DNA of 64,000 nt from Conexibacter woesei Iso977N (GTDB lineage: Bacteria; Actinomycetota; Thermoleophilia; Solirubrobacterales; Solirubrobacteraceae): the NCBI RefSeq assembly GCF_000424625.1, contig NZ_AUKG01000001.1, positions 1,798,001-1,862,000 on the forward strand, in the 5' to 3' direction. Shown in pieces: positions 23,260 to 32,771 of the stretch. The notes beneath the pieces were generated by a model. That model searched no databases. It saw only the letters and a list, made by a program, of their open reading frames with translations, and was not told the origin of the DNA. The number at the start of each line of letters is the position of its first letter. Positions within the stretch are counted from its first letter, which is position 1. Made by a program: the position numbers and the translations under genes.

Positions 23260-24404
23260 CCGCGATCGAGGACACGACCACCACGCTGCCGAAGATCCCG
23301 ACGGTCCGGCTGGACCAGGCCGACCCGGCGCTCATGGAGGAGCTGCTGGAGGTCGTCGAGCGCGTCGCGACCAGCGGTGGCTTCACCGGTGGTCCCGAGG
23401 TCGAGGCCTTCGAGGCCGAGTTCGCCGAGTACTGCGGGTCGGCCCACGCCGTCGGCCTGTCGAGCGGCACCGAGGCGATCGTCCTGGCGCTGCGCGCCCT
23501 GGGCATCGGCGCCGGCGACGAGGTCATCGTCCCGAGCAACTCGTTCATCGCCTCGGCCGAGGGCGTCAGCCTGGCCGGCGCGACGCCGGTCCTGGTCGAC
23601 CCCGACCCGAAGACGCATCTGCTCACCGCCGAGGGCGTCGCCGCGGCGATCGGCCCGAAGGTGCGCGCGGTCGTCGCGGTCCACCTGATGGGCTCGACCG
23701 TCGACATGGACGCGCTGCTCGAGGTCACCCAGCCCGCCGGGCTGAAGGTGATCGAGGACACCGCGCAGGCGCACGGCGCGTTCATCCGCGGGCGCCGCGC
23801 CGGCTCGATCGGCGACGTCGGCTGCTTCTCCTTCTACCCCACCAAGAACCTCGGTGGCTGGGGCGACGGCGGCGGGATCGTGACCAACGACCCCGAGGTC
23901 GCCCACCGCGTGCGCCTGTTGCGCTCGCACGGCGAGGAGCCGCGCTACCACCACCAGATGGTCGGCACGACCGCCCGGCTCGACGCCCTCCAGGCGGCGC
24001 TGCTGCGGGTCAAGCTGCGCCGGCTCGACGCGGCCAACGACGCGCGGCGCCGGCTGGGTGCGGCGCTGCGCGAAGGCCTCGCCGGGACCTGCGTGGAGCT
24101 GCCCGCCGCGGCGCTGCCGGACGGCGAGGGCGACCACGTCTACCACCTGTTCATCGTCCGCACCAAGGAGCGGGACGCGCTGCGAGAGCACCTCGACGCG
24201 CACGGGGTCGGCAACGCCGTCCACTACCCGTTCCCGATCCACCGGACCGAGGCCTACGCCGAGCTCGGGATGAGCGAGGGCAGCCTGCCCGTGTCCGAGC
24301 GGCTGGCGGAGGAGATCCTCACGCTGCCGCTGTTCCCAACGATGTCCGACCAGGACGTCTCGCGCATCGTCGCCGCGGTGCGTGCGTTCCGAGGCAACCA
24401 CTGA
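23256..24404 (+). CDS. DegT/DnrJ/EryC1 family sugar aminotransferase
   Basis: The 382-residue PLP enzyme has the Schiff-base Lys K197 in FYPTKNLGGWGDGG, GLSSGTEAI for phosphate binding and VIEDTAQAHGA with the cofactor Asp. Such enzymes aminate keto sugars on nucleotide carriers for polysaccharides or glycan modification. It is coupled to the sigma gene (ATGA overlap) and to the oxidoreductase downstream (TGATG), a pair that commonly makes amino sugars: oxidation by Gfo/Idh/MocA followed by transamination. Confidence 0.95.
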   Translation: MTAIEDTTTTLPKIPTVRLDQADPALMEELLEVVERVATSGGFTGGPEVEAFEAEFAEYCGSAHAVGLSSGTEAIVLALRALGIGAGDEVIVPSNSFIASAEGVSLAGATPVLVDPDPKTHLLTAEGVAAAIGPKVRAVVAVHLMGSTVDMDALLEVTQPAGLKVIEDTAQAHGAFIRGRRAGSIGDVGCFSFYPTKNLGGWGDGGGIVTNDPEVAHRVRLLRSHGEEPRYHHQMVGTTARLDALQAALLRVKLRRLDAANDARRRLGAALREGLAGTCVELPAAALPDGEGDHVYHLFIVRTKERDALREHLDAHGVGNAVHYPFPIHRTEAYAELGMSEGSLPVSERLAEEILTLPLFPTMSDQDVSRIVAAVRAFRGNH

Positions 24405-25504
24405 TGGAGGCTCGACGCACCATGCTGACCCGACGGTTCCCTGCCCGCCTCGACCGCCATCCGGCGGACACGCCGCCGCTGCGGACCGTCGTCGTCGGCT
24501 ACGGCTACTGGGGCCCGAACCTCGTTCGCAACGTCAACGAGCGTCCCGAGTTCGAGCTCGTCGCCCTCTGTGAGCGCGACCCGGCCCGCGGCCAGGCGTT
24601 CTCCGCCAAGGTCCCGAACGTGCCGGTGATGGCCGACCTCGACGAGGTCCTCGACGATCCGACCATCGACGCGCTGATCGTCGCGACGCCGCCGCACACC
24701 CACCACGCGATCTGCAAGGCCGCGCTGCTGGCCGGCAAGCACGTCCTGGTCGAGAAGCCGCTGGCGACCAACACGATGGACGCGATCGACCTCGTCGACA
24801 CGGCCAACATGCGCGACGTGCTGCTGATGCCGGGCCACACGTTCCTCTACAGCCCGCCGGTCGCCAAGGTCCGCCAGCTGATCGACCGCGGCGTGCTCGG
24901 CGACATGTACTTCGTGACCTCCGCCCGGATGAACCTGGGCAAGTACCAGAAGGACGGGGTCATCTGCGACCTCGCCCCGCACGACCTCTCGATCCTGCTG
25001 CACTGGATCGACGAGCCGATCGCCCAGGTCGCCGCGTCGGGCCGCTCGGTCTTCCAGCCGGGCGTGCCGGAGACGGCGTTCCTGACGCTGACCTTCGAGG
25101 GCGGCGCGACGGCGAACATCGAGCTGTCCTGGCTCGCGCCGAGCAAGGTCCGCAAGATGGTCGTCGTCGGCAGCAACCGGATGGTGCAGTACGACGACAC
25201 CGCCGGGGACGAGGCGATCCGGATCTACGACCGCGGCATGGAGTTCGAGACGCCGGAGAGCTTCGGCGAGTACCAGTTGACGTATCGCAGCGGGGACATC
25301 ATCGCCCCGCGCCTGGAGCCGGCCGAGCCGCTGGCGCTCGAGCTCCAGGACTTCGCCCACAGCATCCGCACCGGTGCCACGCCGCGCTCGCACGCCTACC
25401 TGGGCGTCGAAGTCGTCGCGGCGATGGAGGCGGCCCAGGAGTCCCTGCTGCGCGGGGGCGTCCCGGTCGCGGTCGCGGAACGCGCCGAAAGAGCAGTCGC
25501 ATGA
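24404..25504 (+). CDS. Gfo/Idh/MocA family sugar oxidoreductase
   Basis: The 366 residues have the NAD-binding motif VVGYGYWGPNLVRN near residue 30 and the substrate-domain signature VEKPLATN with the conserved Lys. The C-terminal domain has SARMNLGKYQKDG and DLAPHDLSILLHW. It would oxidise a sugar nucleotide (for example at C3) to feed the aminotransferase. The product is not predictable. It overlaps its neighbours at both ends (TGATG and ATGA), so this is a tight operon. Confidence 0.94.
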   Translation: MEARRTMLTRRFPARLDRHPADTPPLRTVVVGYGYWGPNLVRNVNERPEFELVALCERDPARGQAFSAKVPNVPVMADLDEVLDDPTIDALIVATPPHTHHAICKAALLAGKHVLVEKPLATNTMDAIDLVDTANMRDVLLMPGHTFLYSPPVAKVRQLIDRGVLGDMYFVTSARMNLGKYQKDGVICDLAPHDLSILLHWIDEPIAQVAASGRSVFQPGVPETAFLTLTFEGGATANIELSWLAPSKVRKMVVVGSNRMVQYDDTAGDEAIRIYDRGMEFETPESFGEYQLTYRSGDIIAPRLEPAEPLALELQDFAHSIRTGATPRSHAYLGVEVVAAMEAAQESLLRGGVPVAVAERAERAVA

Positions 25505-28500
25505 CGAACCTTCTCGTTTCCGATCACCCCGCAGCACAGCGTCGCCCGGCTCAGCCGGGCGTCGTCATGTTCGTGGCCACCTGCGCAGCGGTTCTCACCA
25601 TCTTGCTCTGCCTACCGGCAGCCGGTCGCGCCGCCACCGATCCGTGCGCGACGCCGGTGACCAACAAGGTCGCCTGCGAGAACTCGCAGCCCGGGACCCC
25701 GCCGGTCCAGTGGCAGACGAACGGCTCGGGTGACCCGACGATCCAGGGCTTCGCCACGCAGATGAGCGTGCAGCCCGGCGAGACCGTCCACTTCAAGGTC
25801 AAGTCCTCGGCGAGGTTCCACTTCGACATCCTGCGCCTCGGCTACTACGGCGGCGACGGCGCGCGCGAGCTCGCCGACGGGCTCTCGCCCTCGGCCGCGC
25901 AGCCCCAGAACCAGCCGGCCTGCATCACCACCAGCAGCACGGGCCTCGTCGACTGCGGCAACTGGGCGGAGTCGGCCTCCTACACCGTGCCCAGCAACGC
26001 CGTGTCCGGCCTGTACATCGCGCACCTGGTGCGCGACGACACCGGCGGCGACAGCCAGATCATGTTCGTCGTGCGCGACGACAGCAGCGCGAACAGGAGC
26101 GACATCCTGGTCTCGACCAGCGACGCCACCTGGCAGGCCTACAACGCCTACGGCGGCAACTCCCTGTACTCGTGCACGGTCGCGTGCCCGTCCGGCAACC
26201 CCGGCGGCTACAAGGCGGCCTACCAGGTCTCCTACAACCGCCCGTTCGACGGCACGCTGGTGACCGACGGTGGGCTTTCGGATCCGTATTACTCCGAGTA
26301 CCAGATGATCCGGTTCCTGGAGGAGAACGGCTACAACATCTCCTACACGAGCGACGTCGACGTCGACCGCTCCGGGGCGCCGCTGCTCAACCACAGGGTG
26401 TTCCTGTCCTCCGGCCACGACGAGTACTGGTCGGGCAACATGCGCGCCAACGTCGAGGCGGCCCGCGACGCGGGCGTCAACCTCGCGTTCTTCAGCGGCA
26501 ACGAGGTGTACTGGAAGACCCGGTACCAGCCCAGCGGCGACGGCACCAACACGCCGTCGCGCACGCTGACCGCCTTCAAGGAGACCCACTTCGAGACGCC
26601 GCCCGACGGCGCGGACTCCTCGATCTGGACCGGCAGCTGGATGGACCCGCGCTTCAGCCCGCCCGAGGACGGCGGCCGGCCGCAGAACGCGCTGACCGGC
26701 CAGCTGTTCACGGTCAACTGGGGCACGTCGGACATCACGGTCCCATCGACCTACAGGAACCTGCGGTTCTGGAGGAACACCGACGTCGCGAGCCTCACCA
26801 ACGGTGACTCGCTGACGCTCGCGGCGGGCACGGGCGTGCTCGGATACGAGTGGGACGAGGACATCGACAACGGCTTCCGGCCCAAGGGCTCGATCCAGAT
26901 GTCCGACACCAACGTCGACTCCGTCCAGCACTTCGACGACTACGGCACCAACGTCAACGACGACCCGGCCGAGCACCACCTGACGCTCTACCGCGCGCCG
27001 AGCGGCGCGCTGGTCTTCGGCGCCGGCACCGTGCAGTGGTCGTGGGGCCTGGACGACACCAACGCGTGGGGCCAATGGAGCACGCGGCCCAACCCGACGC
27101 CGACCGACCGCAACATGCAGCAGGCGACGGTCAACCTCCTGGCCGACATGGGCTCGCAGCCCGCGACGCTGCTGCCCGGCCTGACGGCGGCGACCAAGTC
27201 CACCGACACGACCGCGCCCACGTCGACGCTCGTGACCCCGGCGGTCAACTCGTCGGTGTCCGACAGCTCGGTCGTCACGATCTCCGGCACCGCCACCGAC
27301 ACCGGCGGCGGGATCGTCGCGGGCGTCGAGGTCTCGACCGACAACGGCGCGACCTGGCACCGGGCCGACGGGACCACCAGCTGGACCTACGCGTGGACGG
27401 CGCACGGCGTGCCGTCGACGACGATCAAGGTCCGGGCGACCGACGACAGCGGCAACACCGAGGCCACCGGCCCGAGCCGCTCGATCAACGTGTCCTGCCC
27501 GTGCTCGCTGCTCAGCGGCGTGAGGCCGGTGACCGTCGACACCCAGGACGACAGCTCGGTCGAGGTGGGGATGAAGTTCAGGTCCGACCTCGGCGGTGAG
27601 ATCCGCGGCGTGCGCTTCTACAAGGGCCCCAACAACACCGGTACGCATGTCGGAACGCTCTGGGGCCCGGATGGCTCGGCGCTCGCGAGCGTGACGTTCG
27701 CCAACGAGACCTCGTCGGGCTGGCAGCAGGCGCTGTTCTCCACGGCGGTGCCGATCCTGGCCAACACGACCTACACGGTGTCCTACCTGGCACCCCAGGG
27801 TCACTACTCCTCGACGGAGTACGGCTTCTACAAGCCGTCGCCGCTGGGCGGGCAGACCCTCGACGCCGCGCCGCTGCACGCCATCCAGGCGACCGCGACG
27901 ACGGTGAACGGCTTCTTCGCCTACGGCAGCGGCGGGATCCTCCCGACCGGGACCTACCACGCCTCGAACTACTTCGTGGACGTGGTGTTCGCGACCACGA
28001 CGACCCCGGGCACGCCGGGGACGCCGACCGCGACCGCGGGCGTCGGCTCGGCCAACGTGACGTGGGCGGCGCCCACGACCGGCGGCTCGCCCGTCAACTA
28101 CACGGTGACGCCGTACATCGGGACGACCGCGCAGACCGCGCTGGCCGCCTCGGTGACCGGCAACCCGCTGCCCACGACCACGACGGTCACGGGCCTCACC
28201 GCGGGCACGTCCTACACCTTCAAGGTGACGGCGACCAACGGCTCGGGCACCTCGGCCGCGTCGGCTGCGTCCAACGCGGTGACGCCGACGGCGCTGACCG
28301 CGCCAGGGGCGCCGACGGGGGTGACGGCGGTGGCCAAGACGGGCGCCGCGGTGGTCAGCTGGACCGCTCCGGCGAACACCGGCGGCACGACGATCAGCAG
28401 CTACACGGTGACGCCCTACATCGGGACGACCGCGCAGACCGCGACGGTCAGCTCCGGCTCGGGCACCTCGGTGAGGGTGAACGGGCTGACCAACGGCTCG

Positions 28501-30135
28501 GCCTACACCTTCAAGGTCAAGGCCACCAACTCGGTCGGCACGAGCGCTGACTCCGCGGCCTCGGCCGCGGTGACGCCGCAGATCACGATCTTCGACGGCG
28601 CCACGCCGCTCGAGGCCGACTCGACCGACAGCAACGGGGTCGAGGTCGGGGTGAAGTTCCGCTCCGACTCCGCCGGCACGATCACCGCCCTGCGCTTCTA
28701 CAAGGGCACGGCGCTGAACAACGGGACCCACATCGGCAACCTGTGGTCGGCGACGGGCACCAGGCTCGGCACCGCGACGTTCAGCTCCGAGACGTCCTCC
28801 GGCTGGCAGCAGGCGAGCCTGACGACGCCGGTGTCGATCACGGCGGGGACGACGTACGTCGCCTCGTACTACGCACCGGCCGGCCACTACTCCGACACGC
28901 CGAGCGCGTTCGGCTCCTTCGTGGACAACCCGCCGCTGCACGCGCTGTCGGCGGCCACGAGCCCGAACGGGGTGTACTCCTACGGCTCGTCGAGCACGTT
29001 CCCGACGCAGTCCTGGAACAACTCGGACTACGGCGTGGACGTCGTGTTCGCCTACCCGGTCGTGACCACCGTGCCGGGCGCGACGGGCACGCCGACGGCG
29101 ACCGCGGGCAACGGCTCGGCGACCGTCACCTGGACGGCGCCGACGACCGGCGGCGCGCCGTCGTCCTACACGGTCACGCCGTACATCGGCACGACCGCGC
29201 AGACGGCCAGGGCCGTGACCGTCAACGGCTCGCCGCCGGCGACCAACACGGTCGTCGCGGGCCTGACCGGGGGTACGTCCTACACCTTCAAGGTGCAGGC
29301 GTCGAACTCGGCGGGCTCGGGTGCGCTGTCGGCCTCGTCCAACGCAGTGACGCCGACGGCGACCAGCGTGCCGGGCACGCCGACGGGCGTCACGGCGACC
29401 GCGGCGGTCGGCGGGGCGAGCGTCACCTGGACCGCGCCCAGCAACGGCGGCAGCGCGATCACGAGCTCGACCGTCACGCCGTACGTCGGCACGACCGCGC
29501 AGACCGCGCAGGTCGTGACCGTGTCCGGCACCGGGACGGTCGCCAACGTGACCGGCCTGACCACCGGCACGGCCTACACCTTCAAGGTCAAGGCCACCAA
29601 CGCGATCGGCACGGGCACCGAGTCGGCGGCATCGACGGCGATCAAGCCGGCGATGACGATCTTCAGCTCGCGCACGCCGTCGGTCACCTCGGTCGGCAAC
29701 GCCGATCCCAACCCGGTCGAGCTGGGCGTGAAGTTCACGTCCGACGTCGCGGGGTCGATCACCGCGATCCGGTTCTACAAGGGCACCGGCAACGACGGCA
29801 CGCATCTCGGCACCCTCTGGTCGGCGACCGGCACGAGGCTGGCGACCGTGACGTTCAGCGGTGAGACCGCGAGCGGCTGGCAGGAGCAGGCGCTCTCGAC
29901 ACCGGTGGCGATCACCGCCGGCACGACGTACGTGGTCTCGTACTTCGCGCCGCAGGGCAACTACGCGGCGACCGACAGCGCGTTCACGACGAGGTTCGAC
30001 AACGCGCCGTTGCACGCTCCGGCCACGGGGACGACGCCGAACGGCGTGTACGCCTACTCGGCCGGCTCCGTGTTCCCGACCAACACCTGGAACGCAAGCG
30101 ACTACGGCGTCGACGTCGTCTTCGCGGCGCAGTGA
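25501..30135 (+). CDS. Giant secreted multidomain protein: DMFase-like domain, DUF4082 and fibronectin type III repeats
   Basis: The 1544 residues begin with a signal peptide (hydrophobic 22-40, cleavage after GRAA near 45). Residues about 90-560 resemble the C-terminal domain of the N,N-dimethylformamidase large subunit (HFDILRLGYYGGDG, LSSGHDEYWSGNMR, FFSGNEVYWKTRY), found also in uncharacterised secreted actinobacterial proteins. Then come an Ig-like domain (about 570-670), and three DUF4082 beta-sandwich modules (about 680-830, 1035-1180, 1395-1540; GVRFYKG, ALRFYKG, AIRFYKG) separated by two pairs of FN3 modules (YTVTPYIGTTAQTA repeated). It overlaps the oxidoreductase stop (ATGA), so it is made with the sugar-modifying enzymes and the sigma factor. 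It may bind or remodel cell-surface glycan; amidase activity is not assured. Confidence 0.88.
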   Translation: MTNLLVSDHPAAQRRPAQPGVVMFVATCAAVLTILLCLPAAGRAATDPCATPVTNKVACENSQPGTPPVQWQTNGSGDPTIQGFATQMSVQPGETVHFKVKSSARFHFDILRLGYYGGDGARELADGLSPSAAQPQNQPACITTSSTGLVDCGNWAESASYTVPSNAVSGLYIAHLVRDDTGGDSQIMFVVRDDSSANRSDILVSTSDATWQAYNAYGGNSLYSCTVACPSGNPGGYKAAYQVSYNRPFDGTLVTDGGLSDPYYSEYQMIRFLEENGYNISYTSDVDVDRSGAPLLNHRVFLSSGHDEYWSGNMRANVEAARDAGVNLAFFSGNEVYWKTRYQPSGDGTNTPSRTLTAFKETHFETPPDGADSSIWTGSWMDPRFSPPEDGGRPQNALTGQLFTVNWGTSDITVPSTYRNLRFWRNTDVASLTNGDSLTLAAGTGVLGYEWDEDIDNGFRPKGSIQMSDTNVDSVQHFDDYGTNVNDDPAEHHLTLYRAPSGALVFGAGTVQWSWGLDDTNAWGQWSTRPNPTPTDRNMQQATVNLLADMGSQPATLLPGLTAATKSTDTTAPTSTLVTPAVNSSVSDSSVVTISGTATDTGGGIVAGVEVSTDNGATWHRADGTTSWTYAWTAHGVPSTTIKVRATDDSGNTEATGPSRSINVSCPCSLLSGVRPVTVDTQDDSSVEVGMKFRSDLGGEIRGVRFYKGPNNTGTHVGTLWGPDGSALASVTFANETSSGWQQALFSTAVPILANTTYTVSYLAPQGHYSSTEYGFYKPSPLGGQTLDAAPLHAIQATATTVNGFFAYGSGGILPTGTYHASNYFVDVVFATTTTPGTPGTPTATAGVGSANVTWAAPTTGGSPVNYTVTPYIGTTAQTALAASVTGNPLPTTTTVTGLTAGTSYTFKVTATNGSGTSAASAASNAVTPTALTAPGAPTGVTAVAKTGAAVVSWTAPANTGGTTISSYTVTPYIGTTAQTATVSSGSGTSVRVNGLTNGSAYTFKVKATNSVGTSADSAASAAVTPQITIFDGATPLEADSTDSNGVEVGVKFRSDSAGTITALRFYKGTALNNGTHIGNLWSATGTRLGTATFSSETSSGWQQASLTTPVSITAGTTYVASYYAPAGHYSDTPSAFGSFVDNPPLHALSAATSPNGVYSYGSSSTFPTQSWNNSDYGVDVVFAYPVVTTVPGATGTPTATAGNGSATVTWTAPTTGGAPSSYTVTPYIGTTAQTARAVTVNGSPPATNTVVAGLTGGTSYTFKVQASNSAGSGALSASSNAVTPTATSVPGTPTGVTATAAVGGASVTWTAPSNGGSAITSSTVTPYVGTTAQTAQVVTVSGTGTVANVTGLTTGTAYTFKVKATNAIGTGTESAASTAIKPAMTIFSSRTPSVTSVGNADPNPVELGVKFTSDVAGSITAIRFYKGTGNDGTHLGTLWSATGTRLATVTFSGETASGWQEQALSTPVAITAGTTYVVSYFAPQGNYAATDSAFTTRFDNAPLHAPATGTTPNGVYAYSAGSVFPTNTWNASDYGVDVVFAAQ
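28000..29650 (+). repeat. Repeated FN3 coding units inside the giant gene
   Basis: Four FN3 units share near-identical DNA such as the segment around TACATCGGGACGACCGCGCA. They occur in two pairs (about 28000-28580 and 29080-29650) with a DUF4082 unit between. The similarity points to recent internal duplication and gives a substrate for unequal recombination. Confidence 0.7.
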
Positions 30136-30154
30136 GAGACGGGGGATTGACGAC

Positions 30155-30964
30155 ATGGGGATCGACATCAAGCAGTTGAGGATCCGGCGGGGCCGGCGGG
30201 CGGCGAGCCTGCTGGCCGTGCTGGGCGCCGCGTCCGCGCTGGCCGCGGGCTGCGGCTCAAGCGGCGACGGCAAGGCCGGCCCGGCCGGCAGCGGCCCGGT
30301 CCCGCCCACCGTCGGGGCCGGCGGCGTGGTGCTGTCGACCGGCGGCGCGCAGGGTTCGGTGCCCACCGCCAGGGCGACCGCGTCCAAGACGCTGACCAAG
30401 GCCGAGCGCGCCGCGATCAAGGACGAGGACGTCAAGAAGGCGGCGGGCTTCGACCCGCAGCCCAACGTCGCCAAGGTCGTGGCGCCGAAGACCGACGTCA
30501 AGCGCTCGACGCACAAGCCGGTCCAGCCGGTCGGGACGCCCGACGGCCAGAGGCCGGTGCACGAGTCCCACCACAAGAAGACCTCGGGCCGGATCGCGAC
30601 GGCCGCCAAGAACGCGGCCAACAGCGCGGCCAACAGCCCGTGCAAGCTCGTCACGCGCCGCGAGGCGTCGGTGATCCTCGGCAGGTCGATCAGGCAGTCG
30701 CTCGCGCCGCAGGGCCCGACGTGCATCTTCGCGTCGAGCAGGCGGGCGCTGGTCACGCTGTCGGTCCAGCAGGTCAGGATCGCGACGATCCTCAAGAACG
30801 CGAGGGTCGTCTCGCAGAAGCGCGTCGGCGGCCACACCGTGTACTGCCTGAAGGCCGGGGCGCAGGGGACCTACGTCCCGCTGGGCTCCCAGGGCGTGCT
30901 GAGCATCACGGGCGCGTGCACCACCGGTGCGCGCTTCGCCCGCAAGGCGCTGAGCCGGGTCTAG
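30155..30964 (+). CDS. Secreted lipoprotein with C-terminal globular domain, unknown function
   Basis: The 269 residues carry a lipoprotein signal with lipobox LAAGC near residue 32, a long basic/Pro-rich linker (about 40-165), and a folded C-terminal part (about 165-269) with Cys residues (SPCKLVTRREASVILG, GPTCIFASS, YCLKAGAQG, GACTTGARFARKAL). The latter resembles small DUF3558-like lipoprotein domains in its opening CxLVTxxEA. The linker suggests reaching across the cell wall. It lies 19 bases after the giant gene, probably the last gene of that operon. A strong hairpin follows. Confidence 0.78.
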   Translation: MGIDIKQLRIRRGRRAASLLAVLGAASALAAGCGSSGDGKAGPAGSGPVPPTVGAGGVVLSTGGAQGSVPTARATASKTLTKAERAAIKDEDVKKAAGFDPQPNVAKVVAPKTDVKRSTHKPVQPVGTPDGQRPVHESHHKKTSGRIATAAKNAANSAANSPCKLVTRREASVILGRSIRQSLAPQGPTCIFASSRRALVTLSVQQVRIATILKNARVVSQKRVGGHTVYCLKAGAQGTYVPLGSQGVLSITGACTTGARFARKALSRV

Positions 30965-30989
30965 CCCGGCCCGGCGAGGACGGCGGGTG

Positions 30990-31016
30990 CCGCCGCGTCC
31001 CTAGCGGACGCGGCGG
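30990..31016. terminator. Bidirectional hairpin between convergent genes
   Basis: CCGCCGCGTCC and GGACGCGGCGG form a perfect 11-bp stem with a five-base loop. The loop contains the stop codon of the beta-helix gene on the minus strand. A smaller stem GCCGGG/CCCGGC (30954-30970) overlaps the stop of the lipoprotein gene. Confidence 0.7.
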
Positions 31017-32560
31017 ACCTTGGCCGACAGCGTGCCGACGCTGCCGTCGGCCGCGAAGGCCTTGACCGTCAGGACGTGCGTGCCGTAGCGCGTGGTCCGC
31101 GGGACCTTCCAGCTGAGCGCGAACGGCGCCCTGCGATCGGTCGCGACCCAGCGGCCGTCGACCATGAACGAGATCCGCGACACCGGCGACGCCGAGCGCT
31201 TGACGAGCAGGGCGAAGCGCAGGCGCTTGGTGAAGCGCACGTGCGAGATCGAGCGCTTGACCGCCAGCAGGGGCGAGACGCCGGCGCCGATCAGCGGGGC
31301 GGGCGCGACGGCCGGCGGCGCGGTCGTCGCGCTGGTCGAGGCGGTCGGCGACGGGGCCGGCGCCGGCGTCGTGCCGGCCGCGCCCGGGTTGCTCGGCGTC
31401 CCGGCCGCGCCGGGGACGATGCCCATCGCGGTGCCGTCGTCGGCCTTGCCGGTGCCGGTGCTGCCGGCGGCCAGCGCGTAGCCGGCCCACGACGTCGGGC
31501 TCGAGCCGCCCGCGAAGGTCGGCCTGGCCTTGATGTCGTGGCTGCCGCGCGTGCCGCCCGACGCCAGGTTGTAGTCCGACGTCGTGCCCTGCGGCGCGCC
31601 GCCGGTGGAGTTGGCGACGTTGGCCAGGACGTTGTCCTTGACCGTGTTGCCCGAGCTCGCGTCGCCGGCGTTGGACTTGTCGACCTCGACGGTCCCGCCG
31701 GAGCCGGGGAACACGTTGTGCGAGACGACGTTGCCCTCGGCCGCGCCCATGACGACCGGCCACGGGTAGCTGGTGGTCTGGATCACGTTGTTGGTGATCG
31801 TCTCGTGGTCGGAGCCGTCCGGCGCCATGATCCCGGTCGCGTTGCCGTGCAGCCAGTTGCCGGTGATCAGCGTGTGGGTCGACCCGTAGAGCTGGATCGG
31901 GTCGGTGTGGGCCTGGCTGACCTGCAGGAGATCGTGGAACTCGTTGCCCGGCCCGATCTGCACGCCATAGGCGCCGCCGACGATCTGGATGCCGTCCGCG
32001 TCGCCGTTGGGGCCGAAGGTGTTGTTGGAGATCGTGACCCCGACCGGCTGCGTGTTCTGGTAGCCGCGGACCGCCAGGCGGCCCTCGTAGCACGTCGAGC
32101 ACACGTTGATGTTCGCGAACGTGTTGTGATCGATCAGGATGTTGGCGTTGGGCGTCGACGTCGGCGTCTGGATCACGGTCGCGGCCGTGAACGTCGAGTT
32201 GCGGATCGTCAGGTTCTTGGCGCCGTTCGTGGCGAGGCCCTCGATCGTCAGGCCGTCGAGGATCAGGTTCTGCGACGCGCCGAGATTGGCGTACATGTCG
32301 GCGCCGGCGCCGGTGATCGTGACGGGGCCGGACTTCGAGCCGCCGGTGAACGTGCCGTAGTCGCCGGCGGCGAGGTGGATCACGTCGCCGGCCCTCGCGG
32401 CGGAGAAGACCGACGAGAAGTTCGACGGCGTCGCGTTGACGTCGGCGGCGCCGGCGGGCCCGGCGGCCAGCGCCGTGGCGAGGAGGGCCGTGGCGGCTGC
32501 GGCTGCGGCGCGAGCGCGGACGGCGTACCGGCGTGCGACGTCATGGTTGGGTGCAGTCAT
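31001..32560 (-). CDS. Secreted right-handed parallel beta-helix protein
   Basis: The 519 residues have a signal peptide (cleavage near AGA about 38), a beta-helix of about 10 coils (residues 45-390) and a C-terminal Ig-like domain after a Pro/Thr/Ala linker. Family marks shared with three neighbours are CSTCYEGRL, FGPNGDADGIQI, TDPIQLYGS, TGIMAPDG, YPWPVVMG and KADDGTAMGI. Such folds include pectate lyases, alginate epimerases and phage depolymerases, so action on the polymer made by this locus is likely, but no known catalytic set was identified. ATG 32560 is used because the signal peptide begins there. Confidence 0.88.
   Translation of the reverse strand: MTAPNHDVARRYAVRARAAAAAATALLATALAAGPAGAADVNATPSNFSSVFSAARAGDVIHLAAGDYGTFTGGSKSGPVTITGAGADMYANLGASQNLILDGLTIEGLATNGAKNLTIRNSTFTAATVIQTPTSTPNANILIDHNTFANINVCSTCYEGRLAVRGYQNTQPVGVTISNNTFGPNGDADGIQIVGGAYGVQIGPGNEFHDLLQVSQAHTDPIQLYGSTHTLITGNWLHGNATGIMAPDGSDHETITNNVIQTTSYPWPVVMGAAEGNVVSHNVFPGSGGTVEVDKSNAGDASSGNTVKDNVLANVANSTGGAPQGTTSDYNLASGGTRGSHDIKARPTFAGGSSPTSWAGYALAAGSTGTGKADDGTAMGIVPGAAGTPSNPGAAGTTPAPAPSPTASTSATTAPPAVAPAPLIGAGVSPLLAVKRSISHVRFTKRLRFALLVKRSASPVSRISFMVDGRWVATDRRAPFALSWKVPRTTRYGTHVLTVKAFAADGSVGTLSAKVRRVR
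31418..32170 (-). repeat. Copy 1 of a ~750-bp duplicated beta-helix segment
   Basis: This stretch is nearly identical in DNA to 34275-35027, at an offset of 2857. It encodes the last beta-helix coils up to the linker. The high DNA identity shows recent duplication or gene conversion between the two genes. Confidence 0.8.
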
Positions 32561-32598
32561 GGCGTGAGCGAACCTCCGGCCGTCCTGACCTCTAGACC

Positions 32599-32612
32599 CC
32601 TGCCTAGGCAGG
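32599..32612. promoter_or_regulatory. 14-bp perfect palindrome upstream of a beta-helix gene
   Basis: CCTGCCTAGGCAGG lies 39 bases upstream of the gene starting at 32560 on the minus strand, framed by CGTCCT (32581) and AGGACG (32610). It is placed as an operator would be. A related CCCCTGCCT...GGACGGCG arrangement is found at 35616-35634 upstream of the next beta-helix gene. Confidence 0.45.
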
Positions 32613-32744
32613 ACGGCGTCTTGTTTGGGAACACACAGGCACGCTGGGCTGGACGCTTGCAGCGCGCACACGACAGACACTCCTGCCGATCCCCTCAAGC
32701 CGGGGCTCGGCCGGGCAGCACTCTACCCAGCCGAGCGGATTCCA

Positions 32745-32761
32745 CGCACGCTGGGCGTGCG
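32745..32761 (-). terminator. Small hairpin after the large beta-helix gene
   Basis: CGCACGC / GCGTGCG form a seven-bp stem with a three-base loop just past the stop (32772) on the minus strand. It is a weak terminator candidate. Confidence 0.35.
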
Positions 32762-32771
32762 CTTGCGTCGG

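Noticed and set aside
25612-30837. 1741-codon open frame antisense to the giant secreted protein
   Set aside because: Low-complexity Arg/Gly/Asp composition and no signal peptide or domain; the sense frame has clear domains and is coupled to its neighbours.
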